From: Anniella stebbinsi
Lineage: Eukaryota > Chordata > Lepidosauria > Squamata > Anniellidae
Direction of reading: 5' to 3'
DNA length: 64,000 bases
NCBI GenBank assembly: GCA_029215795.1
Contig: JARDYH010000007.1
Coordinates: 74,721,763-74,785,762 of the forward strand
Part shown: one piece after another, positions 49,201 to 55,454 of the stretch
How positions within the stretch are numbered: position 1 is the first letter of the stretch
How the letters are laid out: every line of letters begins with the position of its first letter
The notes under the pieces: model-generated
Databases searched by the model: none
Told to the model about the DNA's origin: nothing
Seen by the model: only the letters and a program-made list of their open reading frames with translations
Position numbers and translations under genes: made by a program

Positions 49201-50778
49201 AAGAATTGAGAAAGGCAACAGGAGGAGCGTGTACATTTTCTCTCAGAGAGATCCTAAGGTTTTGATGTCTGTTCCAGTGTTTTTGGGGAACACATTGTGG
49301 GCAGGCGGGAAGGATGCACACGGAGATCTGTTAGACTGAAAAGAAACAGCTCCTTCCCACTCAGTTGTCCCCCTGGTGGTTTCTACAGCCTTCCATGCGG
49401 ATCGTTTCAATCGAGTAGCTCTTTGCAATGACAAGCAACGACGCATATGCCCGCTGCAAAATATTTTGTTGGTTGATATACTGGCCAATAACTGGCAGAA
49501 TTTTGTATATCATTATTATGTTCTTTGAAATCCACTGATTTTACAACGGATGTCAAAAACAATAAACAAATAATGATACTACCGAGAAAGGCAAAAACAT
49601 ATGCAACATAGTCAGGCCCCAGGCCCCCTTCCGGACCGCCGGGCCCCGGTAATTTGTACTGGCTCCCCCCCTCTCGTCGACCCTAACTTGAAGCACCATT
49701 TTTCTTGGTAGAAAGGAGGGTACAAATCAAAGGAAGAAGGAAGGAAACAAGGAAGGAAGGAAAATCAAAACAACTGTTTTCTATCAATAGTTAGCACCCG
49801 GACAGCAGACAGTACAAGCAGGCACACTGGTCATGTACTCATAGACTTCTGCACTATGGTTAGATGTACTGCATTTCTATTTAAATTCTATGAATAATTC
49901 CTAAATTTACAGCTATACATATAAATCAGCATATGCAAATTTTATATAAATCAGCATCCTGTTTTGCCCCATTTTTTGGCGATTTGTAAGTGATCACTCT
50001 ATTACCACTAAAGCTAAAATGATTACAGGGCTGCGGGTAACGGCCCAATCTTAAAGACACCTTCCTAGTTCAAATTTTCTTACAACCATTGAAAATTATA
50101 TCCATCTATGTTCCACCTAATATTCCTGCTCAGTTATGGACCCTGTTAATCCAGGAAAAGAATGAGCAAACACATCACAGCACAGAGTTTGTCAAGACAA
50201 TATTTAACGCGATTGCCAAGACCTGTCAAAACATTTTGCTGCATGAGCCAAAATGCCCCACCTCTGCCATTCCATGCATGTAAGCTAAACTGGATTAGCA
50301 GTTGAATCTTAGTACAATACTTGTGACATGACAGCATCCTCCACCACACCTGAGGGCCAGAAGGGTGCATGACAGGCTGCATGATAGATGCAGCTCAGTC
50401 CTTCAACATCCCACCCTGTCTTCCCATCATACACTGCCGAAGGCAGCTGCCTGGCCCTGCTTAACAGTAGGGCCGGTCCTCATGGTTGCCTTAAACTATT
50501 TTGATACACAGCTTAAGATGATGTTTCCTATAGGTGTCACTGCACCCCACTTAGAAAACACCTGGAAAGCTTTGGACTTTGAGAACTCAGACTTGATATC
50601 CGAAATTTGGCCAGATTTCAATGTATGCGAAATTGAATTTTGTCTTAAAGCAGCCCGCCTCGTGGCTGCTGTCCATCACCCAGTAAGCCATGTTCATCCT
50701 TACCGCAGGTGCAGCTCTGGTGCTCTGCAGGTAGAGCAGACAGGTGGCAAGGAAAGCAACCACCACGTGCATCTTCAT
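12088..50778 (-). CDS. Tandem-microexon gene for a secreted Gly/Asn-rich repeat protein (whole coding span)
   Basis: The coding span runs on the minus strand from the ATG at 50,778 to the TAG at 12,088-12,090. I see a 25-codon signal-peptide exon, ten 66-nt A exons alternating with ten 24-nt B exons, a 27-nt acidic exon, and a terminal exon coding one Tyr then stop. Every exon has AG and GT borders and a length divisible by three, so all introns are phase 0. The product would be about 335 residues: a cleaved leader, then repeats of a Gly/Asn-rich 22-residue block and an eight-residue NVYAAAPG block, then SDKDDIDIR-Y. No domain, cysteine pattern or catalytic motif is visible in the repeats. 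The design suggests a structural or matrix-type secreted protein; that is inference. Serial phase-0 microexons resemble SCPP genes, but SCPP genes usually have a non-coding first exon, which is not seen here. Further exons may be missed, especially between 42,938 and 50,704. Confidence 0.72.
12440..12605 (+). repeat. SINE 3' part (tRNA-type squamate family)
   Basis: It contains GCCAGTCAGTGTCAACAATACTG-like sequence, a GGGCTAGATGAACC stretch and GTCTGACTCAGTATAAGGCA. These are typical of the 3' region of a common squamate SINE. The 5' tRNA-like head is missing. Confidence 0.5.
13267..13293 (-). CDS. Acidic 27-nt exon near the C-terminus
   Basis: Twenty-seven nt between CCTTACAG and GTGAGC, encoding SDKDDIDIR. 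Phase 0 on both sides lets it join B1 and the terminal exon in frame. Four of nine residues are Asp, unlike the neutral repeats, so it gives the protein an acidic tail. The call rests on splice motifs and frame only. Confidence 0.6.
13294..13937 (-). other. Intron, nothing recognised
   Basis: Lies between the acidic exon and an L2-like fragment. No further phase-0 exon with good borders was found. Confidence 0.35.
13938..14338 (+). mobile_element. L2-like LINE 3' end
   Basis: Broken plus-strand frames encode pieces such as LGPACLADRLP and VAPSLWKTLPHAVREV, typical of the C-terminal part of L2/CR1-clade ORF2. The end is GTATAAAAATG then (AATA)n. It is truncated and carries frameshifts. Confidence 0.6.
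14339..15999 (-). other. Intron between exon B1 and the acidic exon
   Basis: No exon seen. A LINE 3' tail remnant lies at about 15,040-15,125 (TATTTATTGTATTTCTATACC). The part from about 15,480 to 15,560 still resembles array intron sequence, so the array once reached at least this far. Confidence 0.4.
16008..16031 (-). CDS. Exon B1 (last B exon of the array)
   Basis: Twenty-four nt encoding NVYAAAPG. Its donor is GTGAGT instead of the GTAAGT used by the other nine B exons. No further array unit is visible downstream in the transcript. Confidence 0.82.
16195..16252. repeat. (AT)n then (CA)n microsatellite
   Basis: About 17 AT units followed by nine CA units, within the array. Confidence 0.95.
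16785..16850 (-). CDS. Exon A1 (last A exon of the array)
   Basis: Sixty-six nt, acceptor TTTCCAG, donor GTAAGT. It starts NGGNVDQTNTFG and ends VGGNGNN. Confidence 0.83.
17357..17371 (-). CDS. Candidate 15-nt exon C1
   Basis: Fifteen nt between ...TTTTTAG and GTAAAT, translating to FTAPL. It sits between exons B2 and A1. Phase 0 would be kept. The acceptor is weaker than in other units because CAG has become TAG. Confidence 0.3.
17681..17704 (-). CDS. Exon B2
   Basis: Twenty-four nt encoding NVYAAAPG, acceptor ATTGCAG, donor GTAAGT. It is 1,586 bp from B3. Confidence 0.83.
18375..18440 (-). CDS. Exon A2
   Basis: Sixty-six nt, acceptor TTTGCAG, donor GTAAGT. It starts NGGNVKQTDTFG and ends VGGNGNG. 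Lys-6 replaces the Asp found in every other A exon. Confidence 0.82.
18943..18956 (-). pseudogene. Decayed C block (C2), 14 nt
   Basis: The same block as C1 with one base deleted next to the donor, so inclusion would shift the frame. It keeps TTTTCAG and GTAAAT borders. If C is a true exon, this copy must be skipped. Confidence 0.3.
19267..19290 (-). CDS. Exon B3
   Basis: Twenty-four nt encoding NVYAAAPG. The acceptor is ATTACAG rather than ATTGCAG; the donor is GTAAGT. Confidence 0.82.
19463..20437. mobile_element. hAT-like fold-back element (975 bp) in the array
   Basis: Ends TAGGGATGTGCAC and ATACACATCCCTA are near-complementary. Flanks ATGTATAT and ATGTATGT agree at seven of eight bases. 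Inner segments around AGGCTTTCCAGCCTGTTCC and its complement recur as two inverted pairs (about 19,800-19,925 and 20,025-20,155). It splits the intron between A3 and B3. Confidence 0.75.
20973..21038 (-). CDS. Exon A3
   Basis: Sixty-six nt, acceptor CTATCCAG, donor GTAAGT. It starts NGGNVDQTDTFG and ends VGGNGNN. The intron to B3 contains a 975-bp fold-back element. Confidence 0.83.
21517..21531 (-). CDS. Candidate 15-nt exon C3
   Basis: Fifteen nt between TTTTCAG and GTAACT, encoding FTAPR, between B4 and A3. This is the commonest form of the block. Confidence 0.35.
21841..21864 (-). CDS. Exon B4
   Basis: Twenty-four nt encoding NVYAAAPG, acceptor TTGCAG, donor GTAAGT. Confidence 0.83.
22218..24925. 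mobile_element. hAT-like fold-back element (2.7 kb palindrome)
   Basis: Ends TAGGGATGTGCAC and TGCACACCCCTA, flanked by a perfect 8-bp duplication CTTAAAAG (22,210-22,217 and 24,926-24,933). Both ends carry runs of GGATC-type pentamers. Long arms mirror around about 23,570. The interior is AT-rich with repeated CCTATAACTTT blocks. No transposase frame is seen, so it is non-autonomous. It lies in the intron between A4 and B4. Confidence 0.82.
25107..25172 (-). CDS. Exon A4
   Basis: Sixty-six nt, acceptor TTTCCAG, donor GTAAGT. It starts NGGNVDQTNTFG and ends VGGNGNG. A 2.7-kb fold-back element follows about 180 nt downstream in the intron. Confidence 0.83.
25685..25699 (-). CDS. Candidate 15-nt exon C4 (divergent)
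   Basis: Fifteen nt between TTTTCAG and GTAAAC, encoding YMVPK. Borders and length hold, but four of five residues differ from FTAPR, so there is little sign of protein-level constraint. Confidence 0.28.
26009..26032 (-). CDS. Exon B5
   Basis: Twenty-four nt encoding NVYAAAPG, acceptor ATTGCAG, donor GTAAGT. Confidence 0.83.
26719..26784 (-). CDS. Exon A5
   Basis: Sixty-six nt, acceptor CTATCCAG, donor GTAAGT. It starts NGGNIDQTDTFG and ends VGGNGNG. Confidence 0.83.
27282..27296 (-). pseudogene. C block with lost donor (C5)
   Basis: The block is present, but the donor GTAACT reads CTAACT, so splicing at this site should fail. Confidence 0.3.
27607..27630 (-). CDS. Exon B6
   Basis: Twenty-four nt encoding NVYAAAPG, normal GT-AG borders. 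It is 1,598 bp from B5. Confidence 0.83.
28327..28392 (-). CDS. Exon A6
   Basis: Sixty-six nt with TTTCCAG acceptor and GTAAGT donor. It starts NGGNIDQTNTFG and ends VGGNGNN; the last residue is Asn as in A1 and A3. Confidence 0.83.
28853..28867 (-). CDS. Candidate 15-nt exon C6
   Basis: Fifteen nt between TTTTCAG and GTAACT encoding FTAPR, placed between B7 and A6. Confidence 0.35.
29166..29189 (-). CDS. Exon B7
   Basis: Twenty-four nt encoding NVYAAAPG with a TTGCAG acceptor and GTAAGT donor. It is 1,559 bp from B6. Confidence 0.83.
29872..29937 (-). CDS. Exon A7
   Basis: Sixty-six nt, acceptor CTATCCAG, donor GTAAGT. The block starts NGGNVDQTDTFG and ends VGGNGNG, the commonest form of exon A in this array. 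Confidence 0.83.
30437..30451 (-). CDS. Candidate 15-nt exon C7
   Basis: Fifteen nt between TTTTCAG and GTAACT encoding FTAPR, placed between B8 and A7. Confidence 0.35.
30761..30784 (-). CDS. Exon B8
   Basis: Twenty-four nt encoding NVYAAAPG, acceptor ATTGCAG, donor GTAAGT. It lies 1,595 bp from B7, one array period. Confidence 0.83.
31463..31528 (-). CDS. Exon A8
   Basis: Sixty-six nt, acceptor ATTCCAG, donor GTAAGT. It starts NGGNIDQTNTHG and ends AVGGNGNG, the same protein sequence as A9. A 1,058-bp fold-back element separates it from the C-like block upstream. Confidence 0.82.
31839..32896. mobile_element. hAT-like fold-back element (1.06 kb), diverged
   Basis: Ends CAAGGATGTGCAC and TGCACATTCCTA, flanked by a perfect ATTCAGAG duplication (31,831-31,838 and 32,897-32,904). 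Sister units lack the insert at this point. Internal blocks resemble those of the 2.7-kb and 5.4-kb elements but are more diverged, so this is an older relative. Confidence 0.78.
33091..33105 (-). CDS. Candidate 15-nt exon C8
   Basis: Fifteen nt between TTTTCAG and GTAAAT, encoding FMAHR, between B9 and A8. A fold-back element now lies between it and A8. Confidence 0.3.
33386..33409 (-). CDS. Exon B9
   Basis: Twenty-four nt encoding NVYAAAPG with AG and GTAAGT borders. The valine-tyrosine codons read GTGTAT rather than GTCTAT, a silent difference from the other copies. A hAT-like MITE lies between A9 and this exon. Confidence 0.82.
33911..34230. mobile_element. hAT-like MITE, family 1, copy b
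   Basis: TAGGCTGACC to GGTCAGCCTA, flanked by GTCAACTC on both sides (33,903-33,910 and 34,231-34,238). Sister units read GGTCAACTCCATGAGG without the insert, proving the duplication. Confidence 0.9.
34432..34497 (-). CDS. Exon A9
   Basis: Sixty-six nt with acceptor ATTCCAG and donor GTAAGT. The block starts NGGNIDQTNTHG and ends AVGGNGNG. It shares the unusual His-11 and Ala-15 with A8, which points to a recent duplication of these two units. The intron upstream of it is expanded by a 5.4-kb fold-back element and a LINE. Confidence 0.82.
36640..37010 (+). other. GC-rich segment in the left arm of the 5.4-kb palindrome
   Basis: About 370 bp rich in GC and CpG (GCCGGCG, GCGCGCGC) inside an AT-rich element. 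It is mirrored at 37,622-37,993. Several frames are open across it but none resembles a known protein. It may be a captured piece of host DNA such as a promoter or first exon; that is inference. Confidence 0.5.
37225..37426. mobile_element. Family-1-like MITE in the loop of the palindrome
   Basis: GATGACCATATGAAAAGG at the left and GTCATATGGTCA at the right bound about 200 bp with the GGAATTTCAGCAGGTG core of the family. Ends are diverged. Confidence 0.6.
37622..37993 (-). other. GC-rich segment in the right arm of the 5.4-kb palindrome
   Basis: Mirror copy of 36,640-37,010. The only difference I noticed is one base in the ATGATGAACAGG stretch. Confidence 0.5.
40046..41600 (-). mobile_element. 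5'-truncated LINE with broken reverse transcriptase
   Basis: Four successive minus-strand frames give RT pieces: VRGVKQGCILAPLLFNLYIN at 41,490-41,550, then LLYAVDMALI where YADD is expected, KYLGLNF, and a C-terminal part with FCICDSGHIEDLVHYI followed by CPLYNSPRAKF, a zinc-knuckle-like end. The YADD to YAVD change and the frameshifts make it inactive. It is a non-LTR element; the clade is not assigned. It sits just beside exon B10 and has replaced or removed the array sequence there. Confidence 0.7.
41632..41655 (-). CDS. Exon B10
   Basis: Twenty-four nt between ...TTTTGCAG and GTAAGTA, encoding NVYAAAPG. It is 1.2 kb downstream of A10 in the transcript. A truncated LINE ends about 30 nt away on its 3' side. 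Confidence 0.8.
41935..42492. mobile_element. MITE-like inverted-repeat element
   Basis: GGGCTCATCTATACCTGC at the left is near-complementary to GCAGGTGTAGACAAGCCC at the right. It lies in the intron between A10 and B10. No target duplication could be set. Confidence 0.55.
42873..42938 (-). CDS. Exon A10 (first array A exon, divergent)
   Basis: Sixty-six nt between ...TTATAG and GTAAGT. It encodes 22 residues that start KGGDIDQTNIW and end KVGGNGDG. It is the most divergent A exon (Lys at position 1, Trp at 11, acidic substitutions) but keeps length, frame and splice sites. It is the first A exon met in transcription, 7.8 kb after the signal exon. A broken relative lies upstream near 43,310. 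Confidence 0.75.
43290..43330 (-). pseudogene. Degenerate A-exon remnant upstream of A10
   Basis: On the minus strand, after ATTGTAG, the sequence reads AACGGAGGTGACATTGG, matching the start of exon A (NGGDIGQ). The match then fades and no donor is seen where exon A should end. Flanking intron sequence on both sides also resembles the A10 flank, so this is a broken older array unit. Confidence 0.5.
43340..45075 (-). other. Intron with diverged array-derived segments
   Basis: Segments at about 43,195-43,290 and 45,005-45,075 resemble each other (a stretch reading TTCTTGGTAAAT or similar, then CTTGTAA). The stretches near 44,075-44,110 and 45,380-45,415 share GAGTTTGCTATT. They look like remnants of duplicated intron. 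One 18-nt stretch at 45,376-45,393 has AG and GTGAGT borders and phase 0 (QTHSLK), but its acceptor tract is poor. Confidence 0.3.
44842..45010. mobile_element. Partial family-1 MITE
   Basis: TAGACTGACCATATGAAAAG starts a copy of the family, which ends early after ACAAAAGAGGGCAGGGCTC. Confidence 0.55.
45423..45556. mobile_element. Small inverted-repeat element (MITE)
   Basis: CAGAATCTACACTACTGC at the left and GTGTAGATCTGGCC at the right. A related copy lies at about 51,745-51,885. Confidence 0.5.
45593..45903. mobile_element. hAT-like MITE, family 1, copy d
   Basis: Starts TAGGCTGACAATATG and ends GGTCAGCCTA. The flanks match only in part, so the duplication has decayed. Confidence 0.8.
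45991..46540 (-). mobile_element. Degenerate transposase-like fragment, possibly hAT
   Basis: Two overlapping minus-strand frames read KIERYKKAVEYYSVAM, then after a frameshift KPSNISLNDPVCDIP. Ser/Thr-rich sequence before a PSNISLNDP-like motif recalls the start of some hAT transposases. The edge near 45,991 reads TAGGCGTGCACAGCC, similar to hAT ends in this window. The assignment is weak. Confidence 0.35.
46541..48080. other. Intron, no exon called
   Basis: A minus-strand Pro-rich stretch at 47,111-47,145 (ISPPPASPTPQP) has AG and GTAAGC borders but is 35 nt long, which breaks phase 0, so it is not called. Other parts show nothing recognised. Confidence 0.35.
48085..48215 (+). repeat. Diverged tRNA-derived SINE
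   Basis: GGTTCAGTGGGAGAACATAT, GCTTTGCATGCAAAAGAT and the GAAAGACTTCCACCTGAGAG block match a common squamate tRNA-related SINE. The B-box region is lost. Confidence 0.5.
48292..49013. mobile_element. hAT-like MITE, family 1, copy e, split by a LINE
   Basis: TAGGTTGACC to GGTCAGCCTA with a perfect GTCTAGCA duplication (48,284-48,291 and 49,014-49,021). The middle is replaced by a LINE fragment at about 48,513-48,945; roughly 30 bp of the MITE are missing at the join. Confidence 0.85.
48513..48948 (-). mobile_element. LINE 3' end nested in the MITE (L2/CR1 clade)
   Basis: A 92-codon open frame contains HGLGPGYLRDRLLPYNPPR and PRLWNGLPEEIRQISSLLEF, the C-terminal part of an L2/CR1-clade ORF2. 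Its 3' tail gives the TTTCATTTCATTT run at the left edge. The same family recurs at the right end of the window. Confidence 0.7.
49022..50703. other. Intron 1, 3' flank of the signal exon
   Basis: No exon called. About 49,785-49,970 is a dispersed repeat that recurs at 53,505-53,670 (GACAGCAGACA, GCACACTGGTCATG-like and ATGCAAATTTTAT blocks). A GGAA-rich run lies near 49,735-49,765. Confidence 0.4.
50704..50778 (-). CDS. Exon 1: signal peptide
   Basis: Twenty-five codons begin MKMHVVVAFLATCLLYLQ and end STRAAPA, followed by the donor GTAAGG. The basic start, hydrophobic core of about 14 residues and small residues around TRA-AP form a typical secretory leader, with likely cleavage after TRA. 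The first ATG was chosen because it follows the 5'UTR directly; a second in-frame ATG lies two codons later and would give almost the same leader. The exon keeps phase 0 at its donor, matching all downstream exons. Confidence 0.8.
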
Positions 50779-50849
50779 CTTTGGCTGGCTGTGCTTCTTA
50801 GTCCCTTTCACTCTCAGGTTGTACTGGAATGACCGTACACTGGAGGGAT

Positions 50850-50858
50850 CTATTTATA
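50850..50858 (-). promoter_or_regulatory. TATA box of the microexon-array gene
   Basis: Read on the minus strand this is TATAAATAG, preceded by CAG. It lies 72 nt upstream of the ATG at 50,778. A start site about 25-30 nt downstream would fall near 50,825 and leave a 5'UTR of about 45-50 nt with no upstream ATG. The position fits a TATA-driven, tissue-restricted secretory gene. Confidence 0.75.
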
Positions 50859-50859
50859 C

Positions 50860-52080
50860 TGGTTGCTATCATGGGCAGGGCTGAACCTTGTGGACCAAGC
50901 CTGGTGACTCACCCTTAGAAGGACCAAATGCCTGCTTCACCCAGCCCTTTCAATCCAGGGTCCCCACCCTCTCACCTTTCCCAGGCTCCTTTCTTCTGTG
51001 CTTCATCTAACTCTTCTTACCCATCAGTGTTCTGCAGTGTTTCTGTTTTTGCAGAGCATTAAAACCCAAGCTGTGGAGAGAAATCCTGGTTTGTATGTTT
51101 GTTTCTGCCATTCCTTTTTCTAGCCTTTCCATGGGAAACTCAGTGGCCCTGTTTAAATTTAAGAAGGGAACAGCTTTATATCCATTTGTTCACTATTTTG
51201 CTTTTTAATTTGGGTTTTGCTTTATGCAAACACATCCTAGTCACATTTTTTGCCACAGGTGAGTTCCCAACGGTGCTGTATCATAGGCCTTGTAGTTTGA
51301 AGATTGCATAAATCACTCGGCATATTTCACTCCGTTTGGCACAAAAGTATTAGCATTCTGAGAGACGGCAGGTGGTTTGGGCTTGAAGAAGCTGGAATAG
51401 CAATGCAAATGCTATCATAATAAATCACGCTAAGTGCTTGTAAATATATAAACCATAGGTGGATCTGTCAAAAACATGGCAAATTACGGAACAATCAAAT
51501 CTGAATGTTCCAATTAGGGCTTGTGCCAGAATTGACATATTTCACCTAAATTCAGTTAGGTAATTTCAGGTCTTGAATTTATTGAACTTAGCCTTACTGG
51601 CACAGACACGCTTTGGATGATGATGTGTATTACTTCACTTGCTTCATACTGTGGTTAACTAGCCCGCTGTATTTGTGGGAGCTCCTGCTCATTCTGCTTC
51701 ATGGGGCTGTGGTCTTCTGTTCTCAAATCCTGCCCTGACAGTGAGACTATCTACACTACTGCTTTAAAATGGTTTAAAACGGTTTATAACAGTTTTGAGA
51801 ACTGTTGGGGCCCAGGACACACTCCATATACAGTTTTCAAAATGTTTTCAAAGTGTTTTATCCTGTGTGTATAGATAGGCTCATTACCTCTGTCTTCATG
51901 GCTGTCTGTTGGGAAAGTTTACCCTGCCCTTAGCTGCATGGTTTGAAGCTAAAGATGTCTGCATCCTAGTGCATGGCTCTGGGTTGTCTGGATCCAATCT
52001 CCCTCTCCCCACCTTCTCTCTCTGTCACATACACACACAATATGGTATGTTGCAAGAGCTAGATGGCTCATTTAGGGTGA
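50860..52080. other. Upstream flank of the array gene
   Basis: No gene recognised. A small inverted-repeat element lies at about 51,745-51,885 (ATCTACACTACTGC and GTGTATAGAT). No obvious CpG island. Confidence 0.4.
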
Positions 52081-52088
52081 CCCTATTG

Positions 52089-52408
52089 TAGGCTGACCAT
52101 ATGGAAAGGAGGACAGGGCTCATGTAACTTTAACAGTTGTAGAGAAAAGGGAATTTCAGCCAGTGTCATTTGTATGCAATTAGTTCCTGGTGAAATTCCC
52201 TCTTCATCACAACAGTTAAAGTTGCAGGCACTATACTAGAGTGACCATATACAAAAGAAGGCAGGGCCCCTGCAACTTTAACTGTTGTGATGAAGAGGGA
52301 ATTTCATCAGGAACTAATTGCATACAAATGATATTGGCTGAAATTCCCCTTTCTCTACAACTGTTAAAGTTACATGAGCCCTGTCCTCCTTTTCATATGG
52401 TCAGCCTA
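52089..52408. mobile_element. hAT-like MITE, family 1, copy f
   Basis: TAGGCTGACC to GGTCAGCCTA, flanked by CCCTATTG at 52,081-52,088 and 52,409-52,416. Confidence 0.88.
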
Positions 52409-52416
52409 CCCTATTG

Positions 52417-52739
52417 TGACCATATGGAAAGGAGGACAGGGCTCCTGTATCTGTAACATTTGTATTGAAAAGGGAATTTCAGCAGGTGTCATTTGCATGC
52501 AGCAGCTGGTGTAATTCCCTCTTCATCACAACAGTTAAAGCTGCAGGAGCCCTGCTCTCTTCACCAGATACAAAAGAGGGTAAGGCTCCTACAGCTTTAA
52601 CAGTTATGATGAAGAAGGAATTTCACCAGGAATTTCACCAGGTGTTTCATACATACAAATGACACCTGCTGAAATTCCCTTTTCAATACAGCTGTTAAAG
52701 ATACAGGAGCCCTGTCCTCCTTTTCATATGGTCAACCTA
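52417..52739. mobile_element. hAT-like MITE, subfamily copy g
   Basis: Begins TGACCATATGGAAAGGAGG directly after the target copy of element f and ends ATATGGTCAACCTA. The core GGAATTTCAGCAGGTGTC differs from the GCCAGTGTC core of copies a, b, d and f, so it belongs to a second subfamily. Confidence 0.7.
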
Positions 52740-55450
52740 TCTCATTTCCTTCCTTCATATATGTTTCGTTTTATTTATGTTTATTTGTTACACCTTCTAC
52801 AAAGAGCTCAAAGCAGTGGATGTGGTTCCCTCTTCTGTTTCTCCTCACAAGAACCCTTTGAGGTAGGCTTAGAGAAAGGTGGGGTGGGGTGGAGAGAGAG
52901 AGAGAGACTGACCTAGTCAGCCAATGTGCTTCATGTCTGAGTGAGGACTTGAACACATCTCCCTGATCTGGCTCTCTAACTGCTACAGCATCCTGGCTTT
53001 CTTATTTGCTTATGTACCTCATGTTTGCTTAAGGTGGACAGAAAGTTGGTTTGCGTAAATTGGGCTAAGGCCCACTGAGGCCTCAGGGAACTCAGTTCAG
53101 AGATAAAGGCCTGTGGGAGAGGTGAAAAACACTTTTGGGAAGGCGTCGGCATATCCACCGATAAGCTGGGATTTGCTTGAGTGTTGATAAGATGCATTGT
53201 CAACATGATTAACTGGAAAGGTAAGCGAGGGAAAGAAGCAGAGAGAAGATGCAGACTTCTTTCATTCACTTGAACATTATGGGGAATCCAGGAGGCCAGA
53301 GAGAATTTGCCTCAGTCCTCAGAGACTTGGAAGAAGCTAGACTCTAGAGGGGAAGATTTTCTCCTGCCTTCTCCTGGCTCTAGGACAGCCTGATGTCCCC
53401 TTTTACAGAGGACTTCTATTTGAAGGCTTTCTCTACTTGAAAGTCTGTCTGGTCCATTTCCAATATAAAGATAATGAACTAAAAGAACATATTACCCATC
53501 TACACTTAGCATATGGACAGCAGACATAACAGGTAGGCACACATGCCATGTGGTCACAGGCTTCCATAGTATGATGAGATGTACTGTATTTTTATTTAAA
53601 TTTTAATAATTTCAAAATGTTCATCATATCAATTAGCATGTGCAAATTTTATGCAAATTGCTATCTTGTTCTTTCTTTTTTGGGTGATGGCATTTCATCT
53701 TCTTTCTTTTTTTCTTGGGTTGTTTTTTTTGTGGGGGGGGCAATTCATAAGGAGCCACCCTACTAGCTCCATAGGAGAAAGTAGTCATTAAAAACTACAT
53801 AAACTAAATAATGAAAACCCACCAGACAAAATGTGCACTTCCTTCATAAGCTAAAGCATGAAAGGCACATTTGCGGGGGGTGGGGAGAATTTGTCCATTT
53901 TGCAATCGCAAATTTGCATAAATGTGATTTGTACAAATTCAGGAAATTGGAAAAAAAAAACCTTATTCTGCCAATAAATAGACAATGGAATGAAAGGCAC
54001 CTGAGAATCCGTGAAATGCAGATAGAAAGGATTTTACAAAATCTATAAATCTGTACATCCCTAGATACATACATAGACACAACCACGCAGTGGCCAGGAA
54101 GTTCTAGGAGCTAAGATCACACACGAACACACATCAATTTGGCTGGGATTCTTGTTTGCCTAAGGTGGATGGTGTGTACATACTACAAGTCCTAGGAACT
54201 TGATTTGAAGATAAAGCCCTACCAAAGGGGCAGGAAAAGATTGTGGGACAGGGTCAACAAATGCACTGGTAAGTTCCTTTCTTGTGACATTTTTTACAAG
54301 TTTAAATGGGAACCTCAATGAAGGGGGAAACATGTGGATGCTATGCACATGTCCTCCTATGGTACAAGTGAAAAAATGCTGTGTGTTTCACATGGTTGGT
54401 GGCCCATCTCTTTGGTAGGACTCCAAATGGTCGATAGGGGAAAATAAAAGGGGAGGTGTCAGAAGTGGCCACCAAAGTCAGTTCTTTTGCTTCTGGCAAT
54501 GCTCCACACCCCACTCAAAAGAACAAAAAGGGGGAAGAGGGACCACCATTCACAATAACCATGAAAACAAAGGTAACTACTGAAATGTCTCTGATCAGCA
54601 TTGATCAGCAAGGATAGGCATGGTTGGCCACCTGCTGAAAGACCACACCCCAACAGAGGTACACTGACCGGAAATCCCTGGACCCGCTCCTCTACTTCAC
54701 CATGGTGAATTTGGTTGTTCACCTGCCTCTCAGTCTGGCCCAGACAACTGCAGTGGTGAGAAGAGAAAGCAGTAGGTCTTGCTGCCCACTTGCTCACTGG
54801 CCGGTTGCCTGTCAAGGAAGCAAATGATAGCCAGGTGAGAAAGAAGAGGAGGAGCAAGAGCAGCTGGTAACCATGGTGGCGAGAAGTTAGACTCACTGAG
54901 GAAGAGAGCCTGTGGAGGGTGCCCTCCCCAGGGCCCTCAAAAATTGGGGGGCAGTACTGATTCCGTTGTAATGAATAAATGACAAAAAAGAAGGAATGTC
55001 TTCAATAACAACGGTGAATGTAATACCAAACTGGGATGTAGGTGGGGGTACCCCCCACTCCGAAACACCTACCGACTGATTTGACTTGGCTCGAATTCAG
55101 CTCACTTTGGCTTGATCCCATTCTGAGCCACGGCCTGCTTATGCTCCCAATGATGTCACCGGGAGTCAGATGGGGCCAGGAGTCCTCCTACTTTGTGCCT
55201 GTATAACCCTAAAGGAAGGATCGGCAGATAAGATGTTTCTGTCAGGATGGGGATTTCTTCTGAGAAGAGAGCTACGTCAATGAGAGAGGTGAGTACCACA
55301 CCAGGAACCCTGTTCCCGCCAGAGCTAGAGAGGGAAATCTGTTTTCTGCCATTGAGGGCCACACCACCTCAAAGGAAATCTCCTTGGGGACTACCTGCTG
55401 GTGGTGGGCAGGGCTAAATCCAGCAGTGGGCAGGGCCACAGCCATGCCAC
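52740..55450. other. Intergenic, no gene recognised
   Basis: Open frames here (for example minus strand 54,459-54,896) show no domain and no codon-level sign of coding. It contains GA runs near 52,895, the repeat at 53,505-53,670 and an AT-rich TTTGCATAAATG-type repeat at about 53,880-54,062. Confidence 0.4.
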
Positions 55451-55454
55451 TCTC

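Noticed and set aside
50590..50703. Reading the signal-peptide frame on past 50,704 (about 39 more codons)
   Set aside because: A clear donor (GCG then GTAAGG) follows codon 25, and the continuing frame shows no repeat-like or secreted features.
54459..54896. 145-codon minus-strand frame with a hydrophobic start
   Set aside because: The hydrophobic part comes from a CT-rich, low-complexity stretch. No signal of a gene follows and no splice structure supports it.
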